64,000 nt of DNA from Dactylonectria macrodidyma (GCA_020744425.1 JAGMUV010000021.1:1240001-1304000), one strand, 5' to 3'. Numbered from the stretch's first letter, positions 11,065 through 22,737 are shown. The notes: generated from the letters alone by a model not told the origin. Numbers and translations are program-made.

Positions 11065-12808
11065 CTATTGGGGGATTTCCTCCTCGCCATAAACCTCCTC
11101 GCTATAGACGTCGTCATCGACGCCTGCGTCCTGATACTGCTGGTACTCCGACACCAGGTCATTCATATTGGACTTGGCTTCCGTAAATTCCATCTCGTCC
11201 ATGCCTTCTCCAGTATACCAGTGCAAGAAGGCCTTGCGGCGGAACATAGCGGTGAACTGCTCGCCGACGCGCTTAAAGATCTCCTGGATGGCGGTCGAGT
11301 TGCCGACAAAAGTGGACGACATCTCCAGCCCCTGCGGGGGGACAGAGCATAGAGCCGTCTGCACGTTATTAGGAATCCATTCAACAAAGTAACCCGAGTT
11401 CTTCTGCTGAACCTTGTGCATCTGATCCTCCACCTCCTTCGCAGATACCTTTCCGCGAAAGATGACAGAGCAGGTCAGATAGCGACCGTTTCGAAAATCA
11501 GAGCCGGTCATCATGTTCTTGGGGTCAAACAACTGCTGGGTAAGCTCGGAGACAGAGACTGCGCTGAACGAGTGCGAGCCACGGCTAGTGAGGGGCGCAA
11601 AGCCAACCATAAAGAAGTGCAGGCGGGGGAAGGGAACCTAGATGAGAAGAGGGGAAATGCTCAGCCCTAACGTTCTTCGATGACGGCGATATAGGTCTGG
11701 ATGAGAGGAGTCTTCCTACCATGTTAACGGCCATCTTGCGAAGGTCAGAGTTTAGCTGTCCGGGGAAGCGCAGCGAAGTTGACACGCCGGACATGACGGT
11801 TGACACGAGGTGGTTAAGGTCGCCATACGAAGGGTTTGACAGCCTCAAGGTACGTTTGCAAATATCATACAGAGCCTCGTTATCGATACAGAAAGTCGAA
11901 TCTGAGTTGTCAACCAGCTGGTGGACCGAGAGCGTGGCATTATACGGCTCCACGACGGTATCGGATACCTTGGGAGACGGTACTACACTGAAGGTAGCCA
12001 TCATACGATCCGGGAACTCTAAATAGGCTGTTAGAACCGTGAGAGACAATGCATCGAAATGTGCATCACATCAGTGATATCAATCTCACCCTCACGAATC
12101 TTGGAAATCAGCAGCGTGCCCATGCCGGAGCCCGTACCGCCGCCGAGCGAGTGGGTGATTTGAAAGCCTTGGAGAGAGTCGCAGCCTTCGGCCTCGCGAC
12201 GGACAACGTCCAGCACCTGATCAACCAACTCGGCGCCCTCGGTGTAGTGGCCCTTAGCCCAGTTATTGCCGGCGCTCGAGTGTCCAAAGACGAAGTTGTC
12301 GGGGCGGAAAAGCTGGCCGAACGGACCGGAGCGCACCGCGTCCATCGTGCCAGGTTCTAGGTCAACGAGCACGGCGCGCGGCACGTACTTGTTGCTGGAT
12401 GTCTATGCGAGCTCGATCAGAGACCGAGGATAGTTTGGCATGGGCCACGCAATATCGCGCACCTCGTTGAAATAGACGTTCATGCGCGCGAGCTGGAGAT
12501 CGGAGGTTCCATTATACCTAGATTGATGCGTGAGAAGGAGGGATGTTGGGTGGCGATTCGAATGGGTCGCCTACACGCCACTGCTATCCAGACCATGCTC
12601 GCCCGAAATGGTCTGCCAGAAGGCAGAGCCGACTTGGTTGCCCTATTGAGGTCAACACATGGCATGAGAGAAGAAACACATGCAACAAGAAGGGTGTGAT
12701 ACTCACACATTGGCCAACTTGGAGATGCACCTATAGAAAAGAGGGAGCTCAAAATTAATTTGTAGAGCCTCCAAGGCGGATTGGAAGCGGACTCACAATC
12801 TCACGCAT
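11065..12808 (-). CDS. Beta-tubulin
   Basis: Seven exons on the minus strand: 12808-12797, 12730-12707, 12642-12575, 12517-12463, 12402-12090, 12018-11720 and 11637-11065. The six introns are 57-82 bp. The exons sum to 1344 bp, exactly 447 residues, the normal length. The product starts [12 protein letters not shown] (the MREI autoregulatory start) and has the GTP-binding tubulin signature GGGTGSG. It ends in an acidic tail, VYGEEEIPQ, involved in microtubule surface contacts. The tiny 12-bp first exon is typical of fungal beta-tubulin genes. Several otherwise invariant places differ ([22 protein letters not shown]), which points to a second, tubC-like paralogue rather than the main benA gene; this is inference. 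Confidence 0.95.
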
Positions 12809-14191
12809 GGCGAGCTCAATCCAGCAGTTGTGGTTATTAGTCGCCGATGAGATAAGTCTATTCAGCGTGTGAGAACAAAAGACAACGTTGAAATGGTGGG
12901 AAGGCGGGGTTGACAGTGAAAGGCGCGACGACTGGTACGTACCAAGTAAGTATACAGCCATGATATGACAGTATCCAAGGAGATCATACAACCGTTTTAT
13001 GGGCTAGCCCCTAAGTAGGAGTGGTAACGCGCCCCGCTATTGAATTGAGACGCTCGCATGATGTCACCTAAAACGCCTCCGTAAGCTTATCTTGTTTAAG
13101 AGCATACTGCCTTGAAACTCTGATGACGCCATATGACGGCAAGTTGATTATTGTTCCAAAATTGTCGAGGGGGTACAACCTCGAGTACTGACCTTAGATC
13201 ATCACTACTCGACATCTTTCTCGTACTAAGTCTGGTACCTATTCATACTTCCGGATCAGTCCTGAATTAAATAAATCAGTTTTCGCTATAGAAGACACTA
13301 AACTTCCGTTGGCGAGCGTCATCAGTTTAGATAGTACGAAACATCCATTCTTCCCCGTCCACGTCCAGGAGCTAGGTTACGTCACGATGTCCGTGCCGAC
13401 GGCAGCGTTACTCACAGTAGTCAGCGAGCAGTCCCGATGAGGCGATATTTGAGCGGGTGTTGGACGCTGACAAGAGTCAGGACTCAGTAACTGGTGGCCC
13501 CCTTTCTACTGCAGATTTGTTTAATAACATCTCAAGGACATGTTACGATGCTTGGCACTATTCCGGCACCTGCACTAGCGAGAGTTTGAATCGTCTGAAT
13601 GGACCATCGTGCTGTGATGCTCTCCAGATAGGATATTGATTCTTGGGAATAGCGCTCGTGACGAAAAGAATGGGGGGTAATACTGTTCGTTTAAGAATCG
13701 AGACGTGGCATTGTTGGTGGAAATAGAATAGCGGGGTTGTGTATTAAGGTGCAACTTGTTTATACCATGGCGCCAGCAGAAATGATGACGTGACTGGTGA
13801 CGAGTCCACATGTGGCAGTCTTGCTGGGCGCCCATATTCCGGATTCTAGCAACATAATAAATAACCTTGGAGGGGCTCAGAGGTTGTCTGCCTTGTTCAC
13901 TTGTCCAGGATTGGGTCCAATTTTACTGTACAGGTGACTTGGGTGGCGGAAGTGCACATGCGAGCTCGATGTTGCACTCAATCTCCGATGGAGACTCGGC
14001 GGCGTTTCTGCCATCCGTATTTTTAGCATTTAGATATATAATATGCGTAAGACGCCAATGAGCGCTTGATCTAGCACTCCATTCCATAATTCATTTGGTC
14101 TTAAGACTGTGACAGACCATGATTGGTAAGCAACAACTTCATTCCATCTTCGCAGCATTGAAGCCCTTAGATTCCACTGCGCTTCTATCAA
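12809..14191. other. Intergenic between divergent beta-tubulin and Ca2+ exchanger genes
   Basis: About 1.4 kb of shared upstream region for the two divergent genes. Only short motif-free frames are seen. A mixed A/T- and CT-rich region before 12808 and CT-rich patches near 14100-14190 are consistent with promoters. Confidence 0.5.
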
Positions 14192-15959
14192 TTGAAACTC
14201 GCGCCCGAGCCGCATATGCTATCGCTAGCTAACCTTTTTCGCTACGCAGCCTACCCAGCCTTTCGCAAGCAGGTCCGTCGCACTTGGTCAGGCAGAAACT
14301 CCGGCCGAAGGGTCAACCACATCTACAGCGACGATGAAGCCGCCAACCCAGGGCTCAACCACGAGGGATCGCCGTTACTTAGGGTACCACCCGTAAATGA
14401 GGATCGCCATGGATTCAGAAGGCGCTTATTTGACGGCACAAGCACTCCTGGCAAAGACAGCCCGAATCGTCTGATCAAATGGCCAGCAAATGCTTTCCAT
14501 GTCACCGAGGCTACGCTGATGAGCAGTAAGTATGTCTCCGCTGATTGATTGAACTACGACTGAATTGATGCGATAGACTATGTCAACATCCTGCTCCCAT
14601 TCGTTCCACTAGGTATCATTGCCGGCGTGCTTGGCTGGAGCCCTGCGGCTGTGTTCTCGCTGAACTTCATCGCCATTATTCCCCTGGCAGCGGTGTTATC
14701 CTTCGCTACAGAAGAGATTTCCATCCCACTGGGCGAGACATTAGGAGGACTACTAAATGCCACTTTTGGCAACGCAGTTGAGCTCATCGTGAGTATCGTC
14801 GCCCTGAAGAAGAACCAAATCGAACTCGTGCAGTCGTCAATGCTTGGCTCCATTCTATCTAATCTTCTTCTTGTCATGGGCAGTAGCTTTCTGCTCGGCG
14901 GCCTTGTCAACATGAAGGATGATTCAGGCAACGGCACCGAGCAGACCTTCACCAGTGCGATGGCACAAACGACATGCTCCTTGTTAGCGCTGTCAGCCGC
15001 CTCAATGATCATTCCCGCTACTGTGAGCAGCCTCCCAGAGCCCAGTCCACAAAAGATTGTGCTACAATAAGCATCAAGAAGAACACTAACCTCGAGAAAT
15101 GCAGCTCTACAGCATCCTCAACAGCTCTGATCAGCACGGTAAAGCCGAAACCATCATTTGGCACTCGCGCGGGACGGCCATCATCCTTCTTATCCTGTAC
15201 GCCCTGTATCTGTGCTTCCAGTTGCGGACGCACAAGAATCTATTCGGGACTGGTGAAACGTCCTCAAGTCATGAGGGAGAGGACGAGCCCGAATCAGTAA
15301 TGAGTCCTTGGTCTGCTGCAGCGGTACTGATTGCCGTGACCGTTGTTATCTCCTTCTGTGCAGACTACCTGGTTGGTAGTATTGACAGCATCGCCAAAGA
15401 CGCGCACACCAGCAAGAGCTTTATTGGCTTGATCCTGATCCCCATTGTCGGCAACGCGGCCGAGCACGCCACGGCGTGTGTGATGGCCGTAAGGAATAAG
15501 ATGGATTTGGTGAGTGATAACCTGCTTCTTTACCTGGTTGTTTTATTGCGAACTGACTGGTTACGTGGAAACAAGGCCACGGGTGTTGCAATCGGATCCA
15601 GTATCCAGATTGCGCTATTAGTTACGCCGTTGCTAGTTATCTTGGGCTGGTCAATGAATGTGCCGATGAGTCTGAATTTCAATATTCGTGAGTTAGAGGA
15701 CGTAAGCGACTTTGAACACGCTTGCTGATGCTTGTTGCAGTTGAGACAATTATCTTCACTGTGTCCGTTTTAGTCGTGACGGGCACGGTGCAGGATGGGA
15801 AATGTAACTATCTGGAGGGAGCCATGGTGAGTTTATGTTCTCCTGCCCCTCTATACCTACAGCGTACTCATTAAACTGCAGCTTGTGGGACTCTATATTA
15901 TCATCGCTTTGACATTCTGGGCTATCCCCAGTGGGGTTTTGGGAAAAGCTATGGGCTGA
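14192..15959 (+). CDS. Vacuolar Ca2+/H+ exchanger (CAX/VCX1 type)
   Basis: Six exons (14192-14525, 14577-15022, 15105-15509, 15576-15687, 15741-15826, 15882-15959) sum to 1461 bp, 486 residues, with all five introns GT-AG and in frame. The protein has a hydrophilic N-terminus (about 110 residues), then about eleven membrane segments in two halves. The two alpha-repeat signatures of the CAX family are present: GNAVEL (about residue 175) and GNAAEH (about residue 374), whose acidic residues bind Ca2+. An acidic stretch (HEGEDEPES) lies between the halves. The family moves cytosolic Ca2+ into the vacuole in exchange for protons and supports calcium tolerance downstream of calcineurin. A second in-frame ATG at 14216 is an alternative start. 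Confidence 0.94.
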
Positions 15960-16029
15960 TTGCCGGGTTGCGATGTGCTGGATGGATTGAAAGTTACGCG
16001 ACCTATGGATTGATAAGCATGCATTTTGC

Positions 16030-16510
16030 TTTCATAGAGGTGCATTGCCCAGAAGGAAGTGAACTTAGTATAGATCTTAGAACTTTTTAAGAACCTTGGC
16101 GACGTTTTCATTAATAATAAGGCAGCCTTTTTTTTATAAAAATGAAATAGTTTTGAAATTCGGGTAACAAAAGTTGCTATACATACGAACGTAGAAACTA
16201 AGGTAATGTACTTGATAAGCATGCGCCGCCGCAGTTGCAATTTACACCTTAAATCGCGATTGTTTTAATAGGTTATTAAAAATCCAAACCGGGCTTAAAA
16301 TAGCTAAAAACTTCAAAAAGTACTAGTTAGCTGGAGATTTATTTAGGAAAAATTTCTTAAAAATTTTTAGACCTTAGGAACCTAGTGAAATAGAAAAGTG
16401 GATCTATTTTTTCTCTATTTTTATGTTTTCTTAGCTTTACTAGTGCCTTAAAACTGTGTTTCTCTAGAAATAATTTCTATATCGTACTTGATAAATGTGA
16501 CGGCTAGTCA
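16030..16510. other. AT-rich island
   Basis: Directly after the exchanger, base composition turns strongly A+T-rich, with a T8 run and many AAATTTT / TTAAAAA words. No gene is seen. It resembles small RIP-degraded islands, but no duplicated partner can be named from this window. Confidence 0.5.
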
Positions 16511-16599
16511 CAGTAACGGGTACCTAGACCGTCACGCCACATGTAACTGTCGTGCTTTCAAGCTAGCCTGTACGGGGTGTAGGATTTTAACTCTTGCTA

Positions 16600-16878
16600 A
16601 AATGCTCCTTTTCAAGTTCGAGGGCCAGCAGAGTTCGACTGAAAGAAAAAGACTAATTCTATGGCTTCCAACCATACCGGTACTGGTCGATATTAGTATT
16701 ATCGAGGTTCTTGCTGGCCTTGTCTTCTGAATTGCCAATAGCTATCCCATTTGGGTTTCTCTGTTGATTGGAGTCGAGGCATCCGCATTCATGGCCGGCA
16801 CCATGAGTCTGGCTTGGAAGATGTGGATGGAAGGGCTCACACTGCGGTCATCTGACCTCAATATATCTGGGGCTTAAT
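16600..16878 (+). pseudogene. Relic of a small membrane protein
   Basis: One frame holds two hydrophobic segments (WLPTIPVLVDISIIEVLAGL and, after a TGA at 16728-16730, IWVSLLIGVEASAFMAGTMS), ending WKMWMEGLTLR. The pattern resembles C-terminal membrane anchors of fungus-specific proteins. TGG or CGA to TGA would explain the stop. The N-terminal part runs into the AT-rich island and is lost. Low confidence on family. Confidence 0.35.
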
Positions 16879-17864
16879 AATAGAGACCATTTTCATGATC
16901 TGAAGACGTAGTATAAACCTCTGTGTAGTACATAGTGGTGAGGTTGACTGGACAGCGTGGGAGGCGGATTGTGGTTACCACGATGCGGCTGGGCATGACT
17001 CACAGCACGATAGAGGCACAAATGTTCTATGGCTTCATGTCAATTTACTAATGTGATCAGTTTGTCTCAGGTGAGAACGCAATTTAGATACCCTAAACGG
17101 GCACAAGTCGCTACTGAACAGTTACTACACATCATACTATTCAAAGTAGATGTTTCGTATCGCAAGCCTCAGTGACAAATTTTCGAATCAACCTTTGCAT
17201 CCTTCAAAATCAGGTCAAAGGATGCGTTCTAAATGCAGATCCTTCCCAGAGTCTTGTGCTTTCACAAGACGTCTTTCAGCCTGCCGAGCCACACGCAGCG
17301 TCAAGCTCTCATACCCTCATTGGCATAGCTGCCATAAGATGTGATGAAACTCCGGCACTTGGGAATACCTGTTCAAAAGTTCTGAGGAATCGGTAAATTC
17401 CGAATACTTTCTTCGGCAGTTCTGGTTGTTAGACTGGATACCAATATCGATTACCACTAGAGCCCCTCCCCTAGTGACTATAATACTGCATTCCAGACGA
17501 GCTTGAAGTCTAGCCACGGCGTCTTCACAACCGTCAATAGGTTTTCGGATTTTCAGATGTAGGCATCGTAGATGCCGCATCGGTGCGATGATTGTCACCT
17601 GGACGTTGTATTCCCAGCGTTGCATGTATCGTTTAACAAAGATTAGTAGAGAATGAGGAGGCGGCAAGGCGTTTTTTTTACCTTAAAAACGAAATGTAAT
17701 AGGGATGTGGAGATATGGATAGTTTTAGCTCGGGTTCGCAGCAATTGACTTTCCTTGAAGTTGCGGATCCGTAGCTATTAGATCCCCCAACCGAAGGCTA
17801 TTTTCTATGCTCTTGTAGCTGGCCGGATCTAGTAATGTGACAGATTCTAATTCTTCCTGCTAAC
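16879..17864. other. Unrecognised, contains a short dispersed repeat
   Basis: The block GACAAATTTTCGAATCAACC…CTTCAAAATCAGGTCA near 17167-17218 recurs, slightly changed, at about 46598-46637. Open frames at 17150-17396 and 17317-17667 have no motif. Confidence 0.4.
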
Positions 17865-18725
17865 TCATCCGACAATCTCAACATCAAACCCCAGCTCCCT
17901 GACAATTTCGACGTGACCATCTGGTAGTCGCACCCGTTGTTCCTTGACAATTTTGTTTCTCCCGCTTGTATCGCACAAGGATATTTCCATACCTCTCTCG
18001 GCAGGACCCTCAATTTTTTGTGGCCAGAAGTCGAACCCATACCGCACTTTGAGACCATGATTTTGACCTAGAAACAACCTCCCAAGCGTTGCCATGGCGC
18101 CGTCCATCTTCTTGAGCTTTACGCGATGATATCCAAGAAATACAATTAGTTCCCCCTCAAAGCATCCAGAGTACCAGTACTGACTGGAAACTCGATGCTG
18201 AATGCAAGCACCAACCTCTAACCCCGCCTGCTCTGTTACACTATTGGTTTGCGCGTTTCGAGACTCTATGGCAACCTCATAGTTTACTAGCGTGACGATA
18301 TCCGTAATGAAATACCCTTCATAATTCTTACTATTCCTCAGCAGGTCGAACAGCTGCTCCAAATAGGCTGTGTTTTTTAGCAGCTCCTTGAACTTCTCGC
18401 CTGGTAGATCCATATGCCATAGCAGCGCTGTAGTTGCCATTGTTGCATTCGAACTTTCGTGGAACCTCTCAAGGACTTCGTTGACCGAGGATAGAACCTT
18501 AGTCTCTTTGATTCTATGCGTCCAAAACTCGATGTTCCGGACCTGAGTGGGAGGGTTCAGTTTTAATATGATGTTCTTTGGCAATTTTTCGATTTTGTAG
18601 GACACGTATGTCTCTGTGGGCATATCTGGATATTTGACGACACTGCCCATAAGATTATCTCGGTACTCCGCTGCATCTAAAGGGGGGCGTATTTGAAACA
18701 GGGGCTTCGTGTGATAGTGAAGCAT
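17865..18725 (-). CDS. Accessory fungal protein of unknown function (286 aa), possibly gasdermin-like
   Basis: A single-exon frame from ATG 18725 to TGA at 17865. No signal peptide or clear membrane helix. The middle part (YEGYFITDIVTLVNYEVAIE, then EVGACIQHRVSSQYWYSGCF and ELIVFLGYHRVKLKK) alternates polar and hydrophobic residues as in amphipathic beta-strands. This layout vaguely recalls fungal gasdermin-like pore proteins, but that is only an impression. The end is …HVEIVRELGFDVEIVG. The same ending, EIVRRLGFDVELVG, is found as an orphan tail at 41246-41320, so the gene belongs to a duplicated family. There is no intron and no damage, so it may be expressed. Confidence 0.6.
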   Translation of the reverse strand: MLHYHTKPLFQIRPPLDAAEYRDNLMGSVVKYPDMPTETYVSYKIEKLPKNIILKLNPPTQVRNIEFWTHRIKETKVLSSVNEVLERFHESSNATMATTALLWHMDLPGEKFKELLKNTAYLEQLFDLLRNSKNYEGYFITDIVTLVNYEVAIESRNAQTNSVTEQAGLEVGACIQHRVSSQYWYSGCFEGELIVFLGYHRVKLKKMDGAMATLGRLFLGQNHGLKVRYGFDFWPQKIEGPAERGMEISLCDTSGRNKIVKEQRVRLPDGHVEIVRELGFDVEIVG

Positions 18726-19169
18726 TGCGCTAGGTCGAGTATATCAACAGTGAGGTCTGCTGGAAGGAGCGCTTTCATAGCTGATGATTTATTCCAAGTC
18801 ACTGTTTATATAAAGGGCAAAGAATCGGTGATCTTTTTAGTCTACATCCGGCCCTCTGGGACTAGGTTATGCTGTAATCTTACACTAGCCATAAAGTTCC
18901 TCACACCAGTGTTGTAATGCTAAGAGGTAACAGACCACACTTTAGCCCCTTTGGGAGTGGGTAGATAACCATGTAATATGGCGTCATACTTCGTCAGTCC
19001 CTCGCCACCACATCATCGTCTGGGCTCGATGCTACGCTTCCGCGCCTCGCCTTCCCATGCACCAATGAGTCATGGGATGTCGCAGTAAAAGAACATTCTC
19101 GGCCAAGAGAATACTAACAAATCATCGCATCATCGATTACTAGCCTCGTTTTTTTGATAGTTACCTGGC
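18726..19169. other. Upstream region of the 286-aa orphan, no gene seen
   Basis: Short frames only; no recognised element. Confidence 0.4.
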
Positions 19170-19390
19170 TTTAAGAGGGGCTGTCATTCTAGACCGGTCC
19201 ATTCTGGGACTAATTGTCAGTCACTGTAACGCTAGTTCTATGCCTGAAGATTGGGAGTAGCGTTGACGTTGTTAGCACCAATCAGCCAGAACAGATCATA
19301 GCGCCAATCATGCATGCTAGGTGGGTGGGACATTTCATTCCTCGATGATCAGCAAAACTTCGATCCACAGATTTAGTGTAACGTACTTCA
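19170..19390 (+). repeat. Dispersed repeat: distal part of the RGS 5'-flank module
   Basis: TTCTAGACCGGTCCATTCTG, GTAACGCTAGTTCTATGCCTG and later TTCGATCCACAGAT…TAACGTA appear in the same order as in the reverse complement of 30600-30830. The middle section differs, so the copy is internally diverged or rearranged. Confidence 0.75.
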
Positions 19391-20089
19391 TAAGCGAGCT
19401 GACTTGATAAGCGAGCTGGCCACCTAACTATACCAGAGAACTCGGAGACGAAACAAGCACACCAATATTCACTTCCGTTTCTAGAGCTGAGCTCCTGCCG
19501 CTCTAAGCTGAGTTGGTGCTCAGGTCAGGCTGAGGTGCCTGAGCAGGCCCATATTTAGGATCGCATATCCTATAAGTGTCCCCTGCAAGGACCAGATCTG
19601 GGACCAAATCCCTGTTTTAAGCCCCGGTTTGGACTTTCCTATCAAGGAATCTGACCTGCGTGAACCCATATGTACATATGAGCATGAATATGTCCTGTCG
19701 GAGTTATCTCCGCCCGGGTTGGATGGCCACGTCGAAGGACAGTCTCCAGTATTGAACAGCGAGTTTCCCGTATTTCTGTCTTTACATCCCTTCTAATTTC
19801 TATACTCCATGTCGACGTCTTCATGGGTCTCCATTCATTGCAACCATGGTACCTTGGCGTCGTTATGCCCATGTGTATTCTCATCTTAGTAGTCGTGATT
19901 CTGCGATTCCTCGCTTTTTTCCAAAGCAAGAAACCACTCTCGACAGATGTCTGCATGGTTGCATTCTCCTTGTCCTGGAATTGACGGTTATCGAGGTACC
20001 GTCTAATAACTCGTTATGATCGAAAAGCACCAGCTTGCGGTCTCGCTGAGAGAGAAGGATCTTCCTATATATTAAGACTGTGAAATAAA
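19391..20089. other. Intergenic / unrecognised
   Basis: Contains motif-free frames on the minus strand (19642-19956, 19881-20117). No supported gene. Confidence 0.4.
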
Positions 20090-20960
20090 CTATTCTAGGG
20101 TCAATCGAGCAAGACACCTATCGAGAAATCGTACTAAATTTCGTGCACGAGTCGTCTTGCTTGGCTCGGGAGCTGGCACCATCGCCTTGGGATATCCTTC
20201 AATAGGCTCATCATCCCAAAGAAATGCTTCTATGCAAATATCTTCATTCAGGTATTGCACGTTAACTATGTCTTCTGCCTGAAATGGGTCATGCTGATCA
20301 ATCTCTGCCCCTGAATTCGAAGTGCCGGAGGGATCTACAGGCATCTCCTCCTCCAGGCTACAAATGCCATTCTCTACATAATCGCCATTGGTCTCATCTA
20401 ATAGGAATAACGCCTCCTCTTTTCTCATATTGGGTGGGCTAGACTCGTCGATGGTGTCTGGTGCTGATCCATTTCGCGTATTGGTTAGGTTAGATTCATC
20501 AATAGTATCGAGCGCTGATCCGAGTTGATGACTTTCCGTAGGAGAACTGCCTGTAGGTGATGTTTGGCCAACCTCTGCTGTGTCCTCTCTGACGGTGATT
20601 TGATTGGAATTTGGCAGTTCTGACTGCTGTCGCCGTGCATTTCGCATTGAACGCCTCTGTCGTCTTGGATATGCTTGGGGCTTACGTAGATAGTTTTGGA
20701 ACTAGTAGTTCGTCAGTAGTTGCATGTCTAACGTGTGCGATAACGCGTACCAGAAGATTAAAATCCGCAATTGTTTCACCATTAGGGATATGGCCTCCGA
20801 CGCTGAAATCACCGGCTATAGGGTCAAAAAAGAACAATGCAGTGAGTATCTTGGCCTTTTGCCCTAATGCTTTAACCTTCCTTAATCCACTCTGGCCACT
20901 CTTTCTGACCTTCGTTTTCTCTTTCTGTGTATGTTGGCGCATATCTCCCGGAATACCCAA
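20090..20960 (-). CDS. Possible MADS-like regulatory protein (258 aa)
   Basis: Two exons (20960-20751, 20656-20090) joined across a 94-bp GT-AG intron give 258 codons. The N-terminus is basic and then amphipathic (TKVRKSGQSGLRKVKALGQK followed by AKILTALFFFDP). It matches the layout of a MADS DNA-binding helix plus first beta-strand (basic RKxGLxKKxxEL followed by a hydrophobic strand). The rest is acidic and rich in S, T, E and D, like an activation domain, with an internal near-repeat DTIDESNLTNTRNGSAPD / DTIDESSPPNMRK. Canonical MADS residues are not all present, so the family call is tentative. The gene lies 5' of a minisatellite. Confidence 0.5.
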
Positions 20961-21079
20961 GCTAAGAGCTTGCTGAAAATGGACCTGGGACCATCAAAAT
21001 ACCGTCACCTAGTAGCTTTATCACCACATTATGGCTGAGTTTCCTGATTCCCCAACATCCATTTTTGACCTTTAATAAA

Positions 21080-21434
21080 ACTGGACATTGGACAACTGGG
21101 ATTTTGGTAAAGCTGGACGTTTGGCAAACCTGGACATTTGACCAAAACTGGACATTTGACCAAAACTGGATATTTGACTAAAACTAGGATGTTTGACTAA
21201 AACCAGGATGTTTGACTAAAACCAGGATGTTTGACTAAAACCAGGATGTTTGACTAAAACCAGGATGTTTGACTAATACAGGGATGTTTGACTAAAACAG
21301 GGATGTTTGACTAATACAGGGATGTTTGACTAAAACTGCTGCGGCTCTCAAGCCTGGGGGTCCGATAATCAAGCTCGAGATTGGAAGGCTCCAGTTTTAG
21401 TCAAATATCCAGTTTTAGTCAAATGTCCAGTTCA
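21080..21434. repeat. Minisatellite, 18-19 bp unit, with inverted copies at the right end
   Basis: About a dozen head-to-tail units of the type CCAGGATGTTTGACTAAAA run from about 21080 to 21337. Left units read CTGGACATTTGACCAAAA (18 bp), middle ones CCAGGATGTTTGACTAAAA and right ones CAGGGATGTTTGACTAATA (19 bp), so variants are ordered along the array. After a ~50-bp spacer, two units return in inverted orientation (CCAGTTTTAGTCAAATATCC, 21391-21434). No spacers of CRISPR type are present. The inverted end could form a hairpin or mark a transposon terminus. Confidence 0.85.
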
Positions 21435-21477
21435 GCAACTGGGACAAAGATCTGGCATATGACGAATTCCCGCCGAC

Positions 21478-22609
21478 ATGCATTCACTACTCGATCGAAT
21501 GGAAGTTACTTTTGAACAAAGGAGGAAGACTAACGAAGCTTATGTACATACAATCCAGAGCTCGAGCAAGATCTTGTGCTGGCGCCTGGTGCGCTCTGGA
21601 ACAGGTCTTTGAAGCAAAAAGGTCGAGGGCCGCCTCTAGAAGAAACCAGCGACTAAATGCTACGAACCCGAGGAGACGAACGTCGTCGTATCTGTCTCGG
21701 ACCGGGCTGAACAGAATTTATCGAAATCTTACCCCGAATTCAATGTAAACTGGGAGGAAGTAGAGAAGCAGCTGCGAGCTTGGAGCCCTTTGTTCCGCGG
21801 AGAGAGGAAACTACCAGATTGAAGTAGCGTTCATCTGCAAGGCCACGATCCAGTCGGCCGCAATGAAAACCCGATCAAGCGCCAGACGAAGAGGAGGAGC
21901 CACAGGACGGCAACACGCCGAACTGCAAGCCGAACAAGAAGAAGCCGAGGCTGCTGGTCGACCGAATCATTGGCGCAGAGTTTATGCTATTATGCAATGT
22001 GATGGACCCCCTTGCTCAGGAGCACAGTGCTATCGGGATTCAGAGCGAGGAAATGTGCATAGCAGCCTGGATGGCAAGGTTATGCAAGAGCTTGTCACAT
22101 ATTCCGAGGAAGGCAACAAGCTTGAGGGCCAGAAGGATGTGCCACAGTTCATACGTGATTTAATCTATAAAGAGGACCGCCTTAGGGTGCAACGGAAGGA
22201 GGACAGCAGGAAACGAAAGCGGCAAGACTCGTCGCCGAACTATCCAATCCAGATCACCAATATCTTACTTGGACTCTCCAATCAAACCTCGGCTGCAGCT
22301 GCGGGGTTGCCACCCGATGGTCCCGATATGGATGATTGGAATAATCCCGAGCCACGAGATGATGCGATAAAGCGGTATAAAATATGGCATACTGCTCGGG
22401 TTAGCAGTGAAACTTGGAAGGGAAGCTTTCAGAAGGTAGCTGCAATTACATTTCAGCAAGGCCTCGATCTCAAGCACATGCATGAGCAACAAAGTGTTGA
22501 TCTGTTCGTCATGTTCGAGAAAGAAGGCATTTTGCCAGGAATTGCGAAATCATGGGCTCAAGATGTCAAGAAGTGGGTAGATACACTCAAAAGGGTCAAT
22601 GTACAGTAG
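21478..22609 (+). pseudogene. Frameshifted fungal gene of unknown function
   Basis: The last 248 codons (from 21863) are open and look real: a basic/coiled start (ARRRGGATGRQ…EAEAAG), a WRRVYAIMQCDGPPCSG core with paired Cys, a YPIQITNIL block and a helical C-terminus. Upstream, the same gene continues in pieces: MHSLLDRMEVTFEQRRK (21478), a stop, then NVNWEEVEKQLRAWSPLFRG. A frame change near 21810 leads into IEVAFICKATIQSAAMKT, which runs straight into the intact part. I recall related two-part proteins in Aspergillus genomes, next to repeats, but know no function. The 5' half carries at least two disabling changes. Confidence 0.6.
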
Positions 22610-22737
22610 CAGGCGCCCTTATATTCTTTCCTAATACGTATTATTGCATATTTTATGTGGTGTTTAGTATGAAGTTCTTCCACAAACAACCCGGCATGTC
22701 GAAAACGACCTCGGGCGCTTGCCTGTCGGGAGCCAAC

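Noticed and set aside
21080..21434. CRISPR-like array
   Set aside because: Units are directly joined 18-19 bp repeats without unique spacers, in a fungal nuclear context; it is a minisatellite.
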